From contig CBDFHJ010000009.1 of assembly GCA_965247635.1 (NCBI GenBank), positions 310,001 through 374,000 on the forward strand: 64,000 bases of DNA, written 5' to 3'. Positions 43,247 to 55,057 of the stretch are shown here, one piece after another. Position numbers and translations under genes: made by a program. This DNA comes from CBDFHJ01 sp965247635. Lineage in GTDB: Bacteria > Chloroflexota > Dehalococcoidia > Lucifugimonadales > Australimonadaceae. The notes beneath the pieces are model-generated. The model made no database searches. It worked only from the letters and a program-made list of their open reading frames with translations, and was not told the origin of the DNA. Position 1 is the first letter of the stretch, and the number at the start of each line of letters is the position of its first letter.

Positions 43247-44614
43247 GAGGTTACGTCAATAGGTGTGTAAACGACATCAGGCGGCGACCTTCTCAGCCGT
43301 TGATTCAATGGCGATTCCATCCGCATACTGTGCACCGAGGTAGACGTCTTCGATCAACTCAGGGGCCTTCAGACGCCTGAAGCGCTGTTCGGCGACCATC
43401 AACATTTTCCAGATCACCGCTATCGCCCGATCGACCCTCTTGTAGCGCTTGGCGGCATCGGTCCGAAGCCTGAGGGCCGCGAAGGGTGATTCTACCGGGT
43501 TCGTCGTGCGAAGGTGCCCCCAGTGCTCCTTTGGGAAGTCATAGAAGGTGACCATGCGGTCCCAGTCCCGCTCCAAGGCCTCTGAGGCCGCCTCGTAGGA
43601 ATGGTCGCCGCACCACCTGGTGAACACCGTCCTGAGCCGCTCAGCCTCTGTCCGAGTCGGCGCGTAGGGGATAGTACGCAGCATGAGCTTGGCCTGGTCC
43701 TGTTGTCGCTTTGGAAGCTTGGCGAGCACGTTTACGATCTTGTGGTTCCAGCAGCGTTGCTCTGCCGCCTGCGGATAGACGTTGCGCAGAGCTCCCCAGA
43801 TGCCCAGGTGTCCGTCCCCAACCACCAGCCTCGGGCACTCCAGCCCGCGGCGCCTCATGTCCCTGAGCACATCGGACCAGTTCTCTGTGGACTCCCTGTA
43901 TCCGGGAACAGCGCTCACCACCACCTTGCTCCCGTCGCTCAGGGCCGCCACCACCACCAGTACTGCCGCCTTCTCCTTCTCAAGACCAGCCTTGACGTAG
44001 ACTCCATCCACCCACATGTAGACCACTTCCAGGTCATCTAGGGGCCGGCTGCGCCATTGGGCAAGCTCATCGTTCCACTTGGACTTCAACCGGGCCACCG
44101 TGCTCGCCGATACCGGTGCGTCCTCTCCCAGCAGCCCCCGCAAAGCCAGATCGAAGTCGCCTTCGGATAGACCGTGCAGGTACAGCTCGGGGATCAACTC
44201 AGCAACCTTCCTGGTCCTGTTGACGAACAGCGGCAGCAGCCGGCTCTCGAACCGCTCCTCGGTATCGCGGACTCGCGGCCGCCTCAGCTGTATCGTTCCC
44301 GAACTCAGCGTAAGCCTCCGGGCTCTGCCGTATCCGTTCCGATAGCCGGTATCGTTGTCCGAGTCGGATCTGAGCGCCGACTTCGCCCTTCCCAGAAACG
44401 CCGTCACCTCCTCCTCCAGCAACTCCTGGATCAGCCTCTGGACCTGGCTTCGCACCCAATCCTCCAACTGCTCCCACTCCGGCCTTGACTCCGACCTACT
44501 CTCAGTGCTTTCCTTCCTCATGGGCGGTCTATCTCCTCTCTTGGGCCTCGAGCCCGTGTTGTTCAGAGAGAGGGTACACCGCCTGACTGTTTACACACTT
44601 CTTGAAGATACCTC
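43247..44614 (-). mobile_element. IS256-family element, copy 6
   Basis: This intact 1368 bp element has one terminal variant (TTCTTG for TTTTTG at the inner end). Flanking TGGTTTACT and CTATTGCGG do not match. The genes on both sides are truncated at the element, which suggests that recombination or deletion occurred here. Confidence 0.93.
43277..44521 (-). CDS. IS256-family transposase
   Basis: This is an intact 414-residue copy with LLEEE, RQQDQ and a private EERFES (others EEQFES). Confidence 0.95.
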   Translation of the reverse strand: MRKESTESRSESRPEWEQLEDWVRSQVQRLIQELLEEEVTAFLGRAKSALRSDSDNDTGYRNGYGRARRLTLSSGTIQLRRPRVRDTEERFESRLLPLFVNRTRKVAELIPELYLHGLSEGDFDLALRGLLGEDAPVSASTVARLKSKWNDELAQWRSRPLDDLEVVYMWVDGVYVKAGLEKEKAAVLVVVAALSDGSKVVVSAVPGYRESTENWSDVLRDMRRRGLECPRLVVGDGHLGIWGALRNVYPQAAEQRCWNHKIVNVLAKLPKRQQDQAKLMLRTIPYAPTRTEAERLRTVFTRWCGDHSYEAASEALERDWDRMVTFYDFPKEHWGHLRTTNPVESPFAALRLRTDAAKRYKRVDRAIAVIWKMLMVAEQRFRRLKAPELIEDVYLGAQYADGIAIESTAEKVAA

Positions 44615-45192
44615 CTATTGCGGCCGTGTTCGCGCTGGGCGTAGGTCTGGTTTTCGCTCCGGCAGCCGAAGCGGTCATGGGCGCGGTTGGGGCAGCGAAG
44701 GCGGGAGTTGGGTCAGCCATGAACGACGTGACCCAGATGCTGGCGGGCGCGCTCAGTATCGCCGTGGTCGGGTCCGTGATGTATGCGATTTATGCCGCCA
44801 GGCTCGGGGAGGCTGTCGCATCGCTGCCCGCCGAGGCGAGAGAAGTAGTGCAAGATTCAATCTGGGGGGCAGTCCAGCTGGCGGCGTCGCTGCCGCAAGC
44901 GGAGGCGCTCGCCCTAACCACCGCTGCGAAGTCGGCATTCACGGATGCGCTGGGGCTGGCGGTGCTGATTGGCGCCGGGTTCTCGCTCGTCGGGGTGCTG
45001 ATCGTCGCGAGGTTCATGCCGGCGCGCGGCACTAGTGTGAAGGAGGATGACGAGAGCAGTCTGCGGGAGTTAGAGCTGGAAGGACCGCTCCCATCAACGA
45101 GCCCTCCGGCGCGGGAGATGGCGCCCGACGCTCCAGAAATCCCAGCCAACGGGAAGATCGTCGAATTCCATTCGTATCCGGATATCGCGTAG
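44615..45192 (+). pseudogene. C-terminal fragment of DHA2-type MFS efflux transporter
   Basis: The frame emerges from the IS256 end and reads IAAVFALGVGLVFAPAAEAV, then GVGSAMNDVTQMLAGALSIA and VVGSVMYAIYAARLG. A last helix follows, VLIGAGFSLVGVLIVARFMP, and then a hydrophilic tail. This matches the final two to three helices of EmrB/QacA-like 14-helix drug exporters, in which GSAxNDxxRxxGGALGVAVxGS is characteristic. The 5' two thirds are missing. A TTG in the IS end could start translation, but the fragment cannot transport anything. Confidence 0.75.
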
Positions 45193-45262
45193 GGTGATGA
45201 TGCAACTTGGCCTCATGCCCACGCCCGGCGGTTGAAAGGCGACGGGCAAGAGGTGCGGTAGG

Positions 45263-45302
45263 AAAGGGGGGCGCCCCGACTCATCGGGGCGCCCCCCTTT
45301 TT
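45263..45302. terminator. strong bidirectional terminator
   Basis: A 17 bp perfect stem, AAAGGGGGGCGCCCCGA pairing with TCGGGGCGCCCCCCTTT, has a CTCA loop and a T-run on either strand. It sits between the converging MFS fragment and metE. Confidence 0.95.
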
Positions 45303-45339
45303 GCTACTGTTTGGCCAGTTGATGTCGGGGGCCGTGGAC

Positions 45340-47625
45340 CTAGCGCAGCGCCTTTGCCGCCTCCACCATGTGCTGGAGCGAAGGTTTCACCTCGTCCCAG
45401 CGGCGCGTCTTGAGACCGCAGTCAGGGTTGACCCAAAGCTGGCCCTGGGACAACACGCCCAGTGCCTTGCGGAGCAGGTCCTCCATCTCTCCCGTTGCCG
45501 CGATGCGGGGCGAGTGGATGTCGTAGACGCCAGGGCCGATGTCGTTGGGATAGCGGTACCGGGCAAACGCCTCCAGCAGCTCCATGTTGCTGCGGGAGGA
45601 CTCGATGGATATGACGTCGGCGTCGAGGTCCGCGATGGCCTCGATAATGTCGTTAAACTCCGAGTAGCACATGTGCGTATGGACCTGGGTGGCGTCGGCC
45701 ACGCCCGATGAAGCGAGGCGGAAGCACTCCACCGCCCAACGCAGGTACTCCGGCCACTCCTCTTGGCATAGCGGGAGTCCCTCGCGAAAGGCCGGCTCGT
45801 CGATCTGAATGACCCTGATTCCGGCCGATTCCAGGTCAGCCACCTCGTCGCGCACGGCCAGGGCCAGCTGTTTGCACGTCTCGCTGCGGGGCTGATCGTC
45901 GCGCACGAAGGACCACTGAAGCATGGTGACCGGACCGGTGAGCATTCCCTTTACCGGCCGGTCGGTAAGCGATTGGGCGTAGGTAATCCACTCCACGGTC
46001 ATGGGCTTGAGCCGTGTTACATCGCCGTAGATGACGGGCGGCTTAACGCAGCGGGAGCCGTAGCTTTGCACCCAACCGTTTGCGGTGCTGACGAACCCCG
46101 CGAGCTGCTCGCCGAAGTATTCGACCATGTCGTTGCGCTCGGGCTCCCCGTGCACCAGCAGGTCCAACCCCACCTCTTCCTGGAAGCGGACCGCCTGGGC
46201 GATCTCCTCTTTGAGAAACGTCTCGTACTGCTCCGCCGACCACGCGCCCCGTCTAAGCGCCGCGCGGGCCCTGCGGACCTCCGCCGTCTGAGGGAAGGAG
46301 CCTATGGTTGTCGTCGGGAAGGCCGGGAGTGGCATGGCCTCCTGCTGCGCCTCTTTGCGTATCGCGTGTGGACTGTCGCGGCGTAGCATCGACGCCTCGA
46401 CTCCGGCGGCGCGTGCCAGTACCGATGGGTTGTGGATACGTGGGGAGGCTCGCCGGCCCTCCATCGCCCTCGCATTTTCGGAAAGGGCGGCAGCCTCGCT
46501 GTCGCGCCCGCTGTTGAGGGCGCGGGTGAGGGTGGCGACCTCGGCTACTTTCTGAGTGGCGAAGGCGAACCAGGAGCTCATCTCCTCGTCCAGTCCCGAT
46601 TCCAGCTGCAAGTCCACGGGGCTGTGGAGTAGCGAGCACGACGGGCCGACGAGCAGCCGGTCGCTGCCCAGCGCCGCGGCCGCCAGCTCCAGCACGTCCA
46701 GCGCGGCGCTGAGGTCCGTCTTCCAGACGTTGCGGCCGTCTATAACACCGACGGAGAGGGCCATGGAGTCCGGCAGCTTTGGGATGACCGCTCTTAGGTC
46801 CTCCGTACCGCGGACCGCGTCAACGTGCAACGCCGCCACGGGAAGTCCCGTAGCCACGTCTAGGTTGTCACGCGGACCGCTGAAATAAACGGCCACCAGC
46901 AGTTTTAGGACCGGCGAGGCGGTGGCCAGGCGCCGATACGCCCGTCCAAAGGCCGCGCGGGCTTCGTCGTCCAGCGTCAGGCCCAGGCACGGCTCGTCGA
47001 CCTGGACCCAGTCGGCGCCGGCTTCCGCCAGCCGGCGGAGCAGCTCCTCGTAGACCGGCAACAGGCCGTCTAGTAACGACAGCGGGTGCGTTGCGTCGTC
47101 TCTTGCCTTGCCCAAGAGCAGGAAGGAGACGGGACCGACCAGCACAGGCCGGGTATGGATGCCCAAGTCCTTGGCTTCCAGAAACTCATCAAGCGGCTTG
47201 GTGGACGTTAGGTGGAAACGCTGGCCCGCCTCGAACTCCGGCACGATGTAGTGGTAGTTCGTGTCGAACCATTTGGTCATCTCCATGGCTGCCGCACTGG
47301 CTCGCCCATTTTTCCCGGCGGTGCCTCTGGCCATGGCAAAGTAGGTGTCCATCCCAACTAGTCCGCCGCGATAGCCGTAGCGGGAGGGAACGGCGCCGAC
47401 CATGACCGACGTGTCGAGCACGTGGTCGTACAGGGAGAAGTCGTTGGACGGGATGTGGTCGATGCCCAGGCGCCGCTGGAGCTGCCAGTTCTCACGGCGG
47501 ATGGCGGCGGCGGCGCGAAGCAGGGCCGACTGGTCAAGCTTGCCGGTCCAATACTCCTCCACGGCCCACTTCAGCTCGCGCTTCGGGCCTATGCGTGGGA
47601 ACCCAAGGTTGGTCGCGATGGCCAT
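45340..47625 (-). CDS. metE: cobalamin-independent methionine synthase
   Basis: MetE transfers a methyl group from methyltetrahydrofolate-polyglutamate to homocysteine. The 761-residue product has the N-terminal barrel (NLGFPRIGPKRELKWAVEEY) and the C-terminal catalytic barrel, with Zn ligands in VHTHMCYSEFNDII and WVNPDCGLKTRRW. LPAFPTTTIGSFPQTAEVRR marks the domain junction. Both domains are full length. It has an extended -10 element 25 bases ahead of its ATG. No B12 or SAM riboswitch is evident in the short leader. It ends against a strong shared terminator. Confidence 0.96.
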   Translation of the reverse strand: MAIATNLGFPRIGPKRELKWAVEEYWTGKLDQSALLRAAAAIRRENWQLQRRLGIDHIPSNDFSLYDHVLDTSVMVGAVPSRYGYRGGLVGMDTYFAMARGTAGKNGRASAAAMEMTKWFDTNYHYIVPEFEAGQRFHLTSTKPLDEFLEAKDLGIHTRPVLVGPVSFLLLGKARDDATHPLSLLDGLLPVYEELLRRLAEAGADWVQVDEPCLGLTLDDEARAAFGRAYRRLATASPVLKLLVAVYFSGPRDNLDVATGLPVAALHVDAVRGTEDLRAVIPKLPDSMALSVGVIDGRNVWKTDLSAALDVLELAAAALGSDRLLVGPSCSLLHSPVDLQLESGLDEEMSSWFAFATQKVAEVATLTRALNSGRDSEAAALSENARAMEGRRASPRIHNPSVLARAAGVEASMLRRDSPHAIRKEAQQEAMPLPAFPTTTIGSFPQTAEVRRARAALRRGAWSAEQYETFLKEEIAQAVRFQEEVGLDLLVHGEPERNDMVEYFGEQLAGFVSTANGWVQSYGSRCVKPPVIYGDVTRLKPMTVEWITYAQSLTDRPVKGMLTGPVTMLQWSFVRDDQPRSETCKQLALAVRDEVADLESAGIRVIQIDEPAFREGLPLCQEEWPEYLRWAVECFRLASSGVADATQVHTHMCYSEFNDIIEAIADLDADVISIESSRSNMELLEAFARYRYPNDIGPGVYDIHSPRIAATGEMEDLLRKALGVLSQGQLWVNPDCGLKTRRWDEVKPSLQHMVEAAKALR

Positions 47626-47649
47626 GGTCTACTCCTCACCATCGCCATC

Positions 47650-47658
47650 AGTCTAGCA
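47650..47658 (-). promoter_or_regulatory. extended -10 promoter of metE
   Basis: The minus strand reads TGCTAGACT, 25 bases ahead of the metE start. The leader is too short for a large riboswitch. Confidence 0.5.
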
Positions 47659-47720
47659 AAACGGCCCCTCCCTGTGGGCCGTCTCGCTGGGAGCGCTGGC
47701 TTTGGCTAGCTATGACACAA

Positions 47721-47752
47721 AACGAAAGCCCCTTTTCAGAGGGGCTTTCGTT
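47721..47752 (-). terminator. terminator of the 23S rRNA - tRNA-fMet unit
   Basis: A 12 bp perfect stem (AACGAAAGCCCC with GGGGCTTTCGTT) is followed on the minus strand by TTTTG. It lies 11 bases past the encoded CCA of the tRNA. Confidence 0.9.
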
Positions 47753-47762
47753 GGCGTTCATC

Positions 47763-47837
47763 TGGTAGCGGGGGTTGGACTCGAACCAACGACCTTCGGG
47801 TTATGAGCCCGACGAGCTGCCACTGCTCCACCCCGCA
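47763..47837 (-). tRNA. initiator tRNA-fMet(CAU)
   Basis: Read on the minus strand, TGCGGGG pairs with CCCCGCT except at the first position (T-T), the unpaired 1-72 that marks initiators. Three G-C pairs flank the anticodon loop (GGGCTCATAACCC), another initiator feature. CCA is encoded. It lies 125 bp downstream of the 23S gene, with the 23S processing stem between them. Confidence 0.95.
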
Positions 47838-47920
47838 GCGGGTGACCGCCCTCCTCACACTCCTCGATCTTGGTACCCTCAAGGCCCATGGCTAGAGGAA
47901 GACGGAAAAAGGGTTTGCGC

Positions 47921-47948
47921 GTTAACAAGGAAATTCGAGCGAGTCGAG
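47921..47948 (-). other. 23S rRNA processing stem, 3' strand
   Basis: On the plus strand this reads GTTAACAAGGAAATTCGAGC, continuing GAGTCGAG. It is complementary, with two small bulges, to the segment at 50968-50997 on the other side of the 23S gene. The paired RNA would bring both ends of the precursor together, as the RNase III stems of pre-23S RNA do. Confidence 0.8.
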
Positions 47949-47961
47949 AAAAAGCAGGTAT

Positions 47962-50955
<2,994 letters not shown>

Positions 50956-50967
50956 CTACTTAAGATG

Positions 50968-50997
50968 CTCGAACTCGCTCGATATTCCCTTGTTAAC
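50968..50997 (-). other. 23S rRNA processing stem, 5' strand
   Basis: On the plus strand this reads CTCGAACTCGCTCGATATTC, continuing CCTTGTTAAC. It pairs with 47921-47948. Just outside it a second perfect hairpin (AAAGGCGGTGG with CCACCGCCTTT, 51002-51036) lies in the leader, with no T-run; it may be an antitermination or processing element. Confidence 0.75.
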
Positions 50998-51127
50998 GTG
51001 CAAAGGCGGTGGCTGGTTTCCCGCGCCACCGCCTTTACGGCGTGCATACGCGTCAGCCTTACCGCTTCGAGCTCAGGTTGTCATCAACAACGCTGTGCGT
51101 GCTCCCGTCCTGTGAGAGAGTGGGATT

Positions 51128-51157
51128 AGTATAGATAGCGGCCCGCACGGGTGTCAA
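51128..51157 (-). promoter_or_regulatory. rrl: sigma70-type promoter of 23S rRNA
   Basis: On the minus strand a perfect TTGACA (51157-51152) is followed after 18 bases by TATACT (51133-51128). It is the only consensus -35/-10 pair recognised in the window, and it lies about 170 bp ahead of the 23S 5' end. Confidence 0.85.
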
Positions 51158-51298
51158 GGAACCGATGGGCTGAAACGGAGGGGAGCAGCGGCCCTCCAGC
51201 CTTGACTCCTCCCCCCTGCGTTGTGATAATCGTAACAAGCTGTCCTCTCCGCATGGTGATGGGCCAAACTCTGGTTCCGCGTGTTTGCTAAGGAGACC

Positions 51299-52384
51299 AT
51301 GGCGCGCTTCCGCCGCCTTCATTGGCCCTTCGTGGCCACGGCCTTGCTCGCGCTCGCCGTCATTGTCGGCCTAGCGGCGTGCAGCACACCCCAGACATCC
51401 TTCGAGCCCAAGTCGGACGCGGCCCAGCGGACCCACGACCTCTACATCTTGCTGACCGTGCTGGCCAGCCTGGTGGGCGCCGGGGTGCTGGCGGCCCTTA
51501 TCTACGCGCTCTGGCGCTTCCGAGCCCGGCCAGGACGAGTCGCCGCTCAGTTCCATGACCATACCGGTGTTGAAATCGCCTGGACCCTCATCCCGGCCGC
51601 CATTCTGGTGGTCATTACAGTCCCCTCGGTGCTGGCCACGGTGCAAGCCGATCGGGACCCAGACGCTGATGCGCTACGTATTACGGTTACCGGCCACCAG
51701 TGGTGGTGGGAGGTGGAATACGAAGGGCTAGGTCCAGACGGAGGCACGTTGGTAACTGCCAACGAGCTTCACGTACCCGTAGGCCAACAGGTGGCCATCA
51801 CCCTTGAGGCTGAAGACGTCATCCACAGCTTCTGGGTCCCCCAGCTGGTGGGGAAGCTCGACGCGCTTCCCGGCAGGAGCGCTGCCTTAGAGCCGTTCAC
51901 CCCCAGCGAGGTAGGTGTCTACTACGGGCAGTGCGCCGAGTATTGCGGCATCGCTCACGCCATGATGCGCTTTCGGGTCATCGTGGAGACGCTGGGGGAG
52001 TTCGAACGATGGACCGCGGCGCTTCAGACACCTCCCGCTCAGCCCGCCGGTCTGGCCGCTCAGGGACAGGGGCTGTTCCTCAGCGCCGGCTGCATCGTCT
52101 GTCACACCATTGCCGGTACCGCGGCCCAGGGTAAAATCGGCCCAGACCTTACCCGGTTTGGGTCCCGGCTTACGCTGGGCGCCGGCATCTTGGAAAATAG
52201 CGAGGAGAACTTGAGGGACTGGATCTACGACATCCGGGCCCTCAAACCGGTGACCGATGATGGTGGCGTTCGGTTTATGCCCTCGTTCGGCACCCTCGCA
52301 GCGGATGCCGTGCCCTATCGAGGAGTCACGGAAAACGAGATTACCGCTATTGCCGCCTATTTGTTAGGCATGCGCGTGGAGTGA
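51299..52384 (+). CDS. coxB: cytochrome c oxidase subunit II with fused cytochrome c (caa3 type)
   Basis: The ATG at 51299 follows AAGGAG and gives 361 residues. A signal segment ends in lipobox LAAC. Two membrane helices follow (LLTVLASLVGAGVLAALIYA and TLIPAAILVVITVPSVLAT), then the CuA cupredoxin domain with HQWWWEVEYEG, HSFWVPQLVGK and the CuA ligands in YYGQCAEYCGIAHAMM. The C-terminal 110 residues are a cytochrome c domain, with the heme site CIVCH and axial Met in VRFMPSFG. The fusion defines a caa3-type oxidase taking electrons from a cytochrome c-like donor. It starts the coxBACD-ctaG cluster. Confidence 0.96.
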   Translation: MARFRRLHWPFVATALLALAVIVGLAACSTPQTSFEPKSDAAQRTHDLYILLTVLASLVGAGVLAALIYALWRFRARPGRVAAQFHDHTGVEIAWTLIPAAILVVITVPSVLATVQADRDPDADALRITVTGHQWWWEVEYEGLGPDGGTLVTANELHVPVGQQVAITLEAEDVIHSFWVPQLVGKLDALPGRSAALEPFTPSEVGVYYGQCAEYCGIAHAMMRFRVIVETLGEFERWTAALQTPPAQPAGLAAQGQGLFLSAGCIVCHTIAGTAAQGKIGPDLTRFGSRLTLGAGILENSEENLRDWIYDIRALKPVTDDGGVRFMPSFGTLAADAVPYRGVTENEITAIAAYLLGMRVE

Positions 52385-52425
52385 GCACGCGCATGGTGGT
52401 GCTTCCCGCACTTCAGACGGGGAGC

Positions 52426-52431
52426 TATAAT
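52426..52431 (+). promoter_or_regulatory. possible -10 element ahead of coxA
   Basis: TATAAT lies 33 bases before the coxA ATG, in the 79 bp coxB-coxA gap. No clear -35 is seen. It could provide an internal promoter or be chance. Confidence 0.3.
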
Positions 52432-52463
52432 GAGCGCCGCGAAAGTCAACAACGAGTGATGCA

Positions 52464-54386
52464 ATGGTAGCGAGACTTGACATCATAGCCCGGCCCATAG
52501 CCCCTTCTGGGGTCTGGAGCTGGATCACCACTGTCGATCACAAGCGCATCGGTATCCTCTACGGAACGACTGCCTTCGTCTTCTTCCTCATCGGCGGTGT
52601 CGAGGCGCTGCTTATGCGGGCCCAGCTGAGCCAACCCGAAGCTGACGTGGTGAGCGCGGAGGCCTTTAGTCAGCTGTTCACCATGCACGGGACCACCATG
52701 ATCTTCATGGTGATCATGCCCTTTGGCGCCGCCTTCTTTAACTACATGGTCCCCCTGATGATCGGCGCTCGGGACGTAGCCTTCCCCCGGCTCAACGCCT
52801 TTAGCTACTGGATGTTCCTCTTCGGCGCCCTCCTGATGCACGCCAGCTTCCTGACCGGCTCCGCTCCGGACGTGGGCTGGTTCGCCTACTCGCCGCTGAC
52901 GGGGTTACAGAATTCGCCTTCCAGTGGAGTGGACTACTGGATCCTGGGGCTCCAGGTCCTGGGCGTGGCCTCCATGGCGGCGGGTTTCAACTTCGTCATC
53001 ACCATCATCAACCTGCGCGCCCCGGGCATGACGCTGATGCGCATGCCGCTGTTCGTCTGGATGACACTGGTGGTCTCCTTCCTCATCATCTTCGCCTTCC
53101 CGGTCATCACCATCGCCATCACCCTGCTGCTCTTCGACCGGATGATCGGCACCAACTTCTACTCCATCGCCGCGGGCGCCGACCCGCTGCTGTGGCAGCA
53201 CCTCTTCTGGGTATTCGGCCACCCAGAGGTCTACATCCTCATCCTTCCGGCCATGGGCATCGTGTCCGACGTGCTGCCCACCTTTGCGAGGAAGCCGCTC
53301 TTCGGCTATTACCTAGTGGTTCTTGCGGGCGTATCCATCGCCTTTTTGGGCTTTGGCGTGTGGAGCCACCACATGTTCACCACTGGCATGGGTGCGTGGG
53401 CCAACTCTGGCTTCTCCGTTGCCACCATGCTCATCGCCATTCCCACGGGGGTGAAGGTCCTCAACTGGATAGCCACCCTGTGGGGTGGGTCTATCCAGTT
53501 CAAGACGCCACTGCTCTTCGCCTTGGGATTCATCAGCATGTTCCTGCTGGGCGGCCTGAGCGGCATCATGCACGCCAGCGTGCCCGTGGATACCCAGCAG
53601 CAAGACACCTACTTCATAGTGGCCCACCTCCACTACGTGTTGTTTGGCGGGAGCATCTTCGGCCTGCTGGCGGGGCTCTACTACTGGTTCCCCAAGATAA
53701 CGGGCCGGATGATGAACGAACGCATCGGAAAGATCCACTTCTGGCTGACCCTCATTGGCTTCAACCTGACCTTCATGCCCATGCACATCCTGGGCGTACA
53801 GGGGATGCCGCGGCGCGTCTACACCTACTCAGCGGACCAGGGCTGGGGTAGCATCAATGCGCTTGTTAGCGTCGGGGCGTTGATCATCGCCATTTCCATT
53901 TTGGTCCTCATCTACAACATCATTCAGAGCGCGCGGAGGGGCGAGCCGGCGGGCAATGACCCGTGGGGCGGGGGCACCCTGGAGTGGTCTATCCCGTCAC
54001 CGCCGCCGCACTACAACTTCGCCACCATCCCCGTGGTCAGCAGCCGGATGCCTCTGTGGGAGGAGCACGAAGGCGAATCGCTGGGCGCGGCCCACGCCTC
54101 CGAGGAGCAGCACCACGAGGAAGAGGCCCACGTTACCATGCCCTCACCCTCCTACTGGCCTATTGTCGTATCGATGGGTGCCGCCTTGGCCGCCGGGTCG
54201 CTGATCGTCTGGCAGGCGCACGCCATCCTTGGCCTGACGATGATCTCCATAGCGGGGGCCATCGGCGTGTACGCCGTGTACTGGTGGGCCTTCGAGCCTC
54301 CGTTCGCGGAGGCGGCGGAGGAGACCTCCCACCAAGCGGAGGAGGAGCCCCCGCCCACGGCCCCTGATTGGCGTCTCTCTCCGTAA
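52464..54386 (+). CDS. coxA: cytochrome c oxidase subunit I
   Basis: This is the 640-residue catalytic subunit, which reduces oxygen to water and pumps protons. Landmarks: TTVDHKRIGILYG at the start, heme a ligand in FTMHGTTMIFMVIMPFGAAF, CuB/Tyr site WVFGHPEVYILILPAMG, SHHMFTTGM, and heme a3/a ligands in FIVAHLHYVLFGGSIFG. It has GHPEVY with the crosslinked Tyr, so it is an A-type heme-copper oxidase. The C-terminus extends about 90 residues past the core, through a His/Glu-rich stretch (SEEQHHEEEAHV) into two further helices, as in some fused or extended forms. coxC follows after 28 bases. Confidence 0.96.
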   Translation: MVARLDIIARPIAPSGVWSWITTVDHKRIGILYGTTAFVFFLIGGVEALLMRAQLSQPEADVVSAEAFSQLFTMHGTTMIFMVIMPFGAAFFNYMVPLMIGARDVAFPRLNAFSYWMFLFGALLMHASFLTGSAPDVGWFAYSPLTGLQNSPSSGVDYWILGLQVLGVASMAAGFNFVITIINLRAPGMTLMRMPLFVWMTLVVSFLIIFAFPVITIAITLLLFDRMIGTNFYSIAAGADPLLWQHLFWVFGHPEVYILILPAMGIVSDVLPTFARKPLFGYYLVVLAGVSIAFLGFGVWSHHMFTTGMGAWANSGFSVATMLIAIPTGVKVLNWIATLWGGSIQFKTPLLFALGFISMFLLGGLSGIMHASVPVDTQQQDTYFIVAHLHYVLFGGSIFGLLAGLYYWFPKITGRMMNERIGKIHFWLTLIGFNLTFMPMHILGVQGMPRRVYTYSADQGWGSINALVSVGALIIAISILVLIYNIIQSARRGEPAGNDPWGGGTLEWSIPSPPPHYNFATIPVVSSRMPLWEEHEGESLGAAHASEEQHHEEEAHVTMPSPSYWPIVVSMGAALAAGSLIVWQAHAILGLTMISIAGAIGVYAVYWWAFEPPFAEAAEETSHQAEEEPPPTAPDWRLSP

Positions 54387-54414
54387 GATCTGTGCCTTTA
54401 TAGCTTGAGAGGAC

Positions 54415-55050
54415 ATGGCAGAAGCAGCACACCCCTCCATAGCGGACGAGCACCACTACACGACCACCGGTCTGAACCACCGGAAGCTGCTGATGTGGGC
54501 GTTCCTCGGTTCGGACTGCATGTTCTTTGGCGCGCTCATCTCAACGGTCCTGGTCTACCGGGGCAAAAGCTTGAGCGGCCCGACCGAGGAGCTGCTAAAC
54601 ATCCCGATAACGTCCGTCAGCACCTTCGTGCTGCTCATGAGCAGCGTGGCCATGGTGCTGGGCCTGGCGGCCATACAGCGGGGCGACTTGAAGGGCTTGC
54701 GCATCTGGCTGACCGCTACAGCCCTGTTGGGCTCCGTGTTCATCGGCTTTCAGATGTTCGAGTTTTGGGAGTTTGCCAAAGAGGGTCTCACCCCCCGCAC
54801 CAACCTGTTTGGGAGCACCTTCTTTACCCTGACCGGCTTTCACGGGGCCCACGTGACCCTCGGCGTTATCTGGCTTTGGTCCATCGTCTTCGCCTCGTTC
54901 AAGGGCAAGGTCCGGCAGGATACGAGCCTGGACGTGGAGATCGCCGGCCTCTACTGGCACTTCGTGGACATTGTCTGGATCGTGATCTTCGGTGTGATCT
55001 ATCTGATCGGCGCGCAGGGTTTCCAAAGCGTCGAGCACGCCGCGGGATAG
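54415..55050 (+). CDS. coxC: cytochrome c oxidase subunit III
   Basis: This 211-residue protein has five membrane helices, the short form of subunit III. The landmarks are NHRKLLMWAFLGSDCMFFGA, the Glu-containing QMFEFWEFAKEGLTPRTNLF, FFTLTGFHGAHVTLGVIWLW and YWHFVDIVWIVIFGVIYLIG. It stabilises the catalytic subunit during turnover. It lies between coxA and the subunit IV gene with short gaps (28 and 7 bases). Confidence 0.95.
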   Translation: MAEAAHPSIADEHHYTTTGLNHRKLLMWAFLGSDCMFFGALISTVLVYRGKSLSGPTEELLNIPITSVSTFVLLMSSVAMVLGLAAIQRGDLKGLRIWLTATALLGSVFIGFQMFEFWEFAKEGLTPRTNLFGSTFFTLTGFHGAHVTLGVIWLWSIVFASFKGKVRQDTSLDVEIAGLYWHFVDIVWIVIFGVIYLIGAQGFQSVEHAAG

Positions 55051-55057
55051 GGGAGCG

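Noticed and set aside
47626..47720. SAM or cobalamin riboswitch ahead of metE
   Set aside because: The -10 element lies only 25 bases before the ATG, leaving no room for an aptamer. No conserved B12-box is seen.
47838..47961. 5S rRNA between 23S and tRNA-fMet
   Set aside because: The 125 bp is taken up by the 23S processing stem and shows none of the usual 5S sequence.
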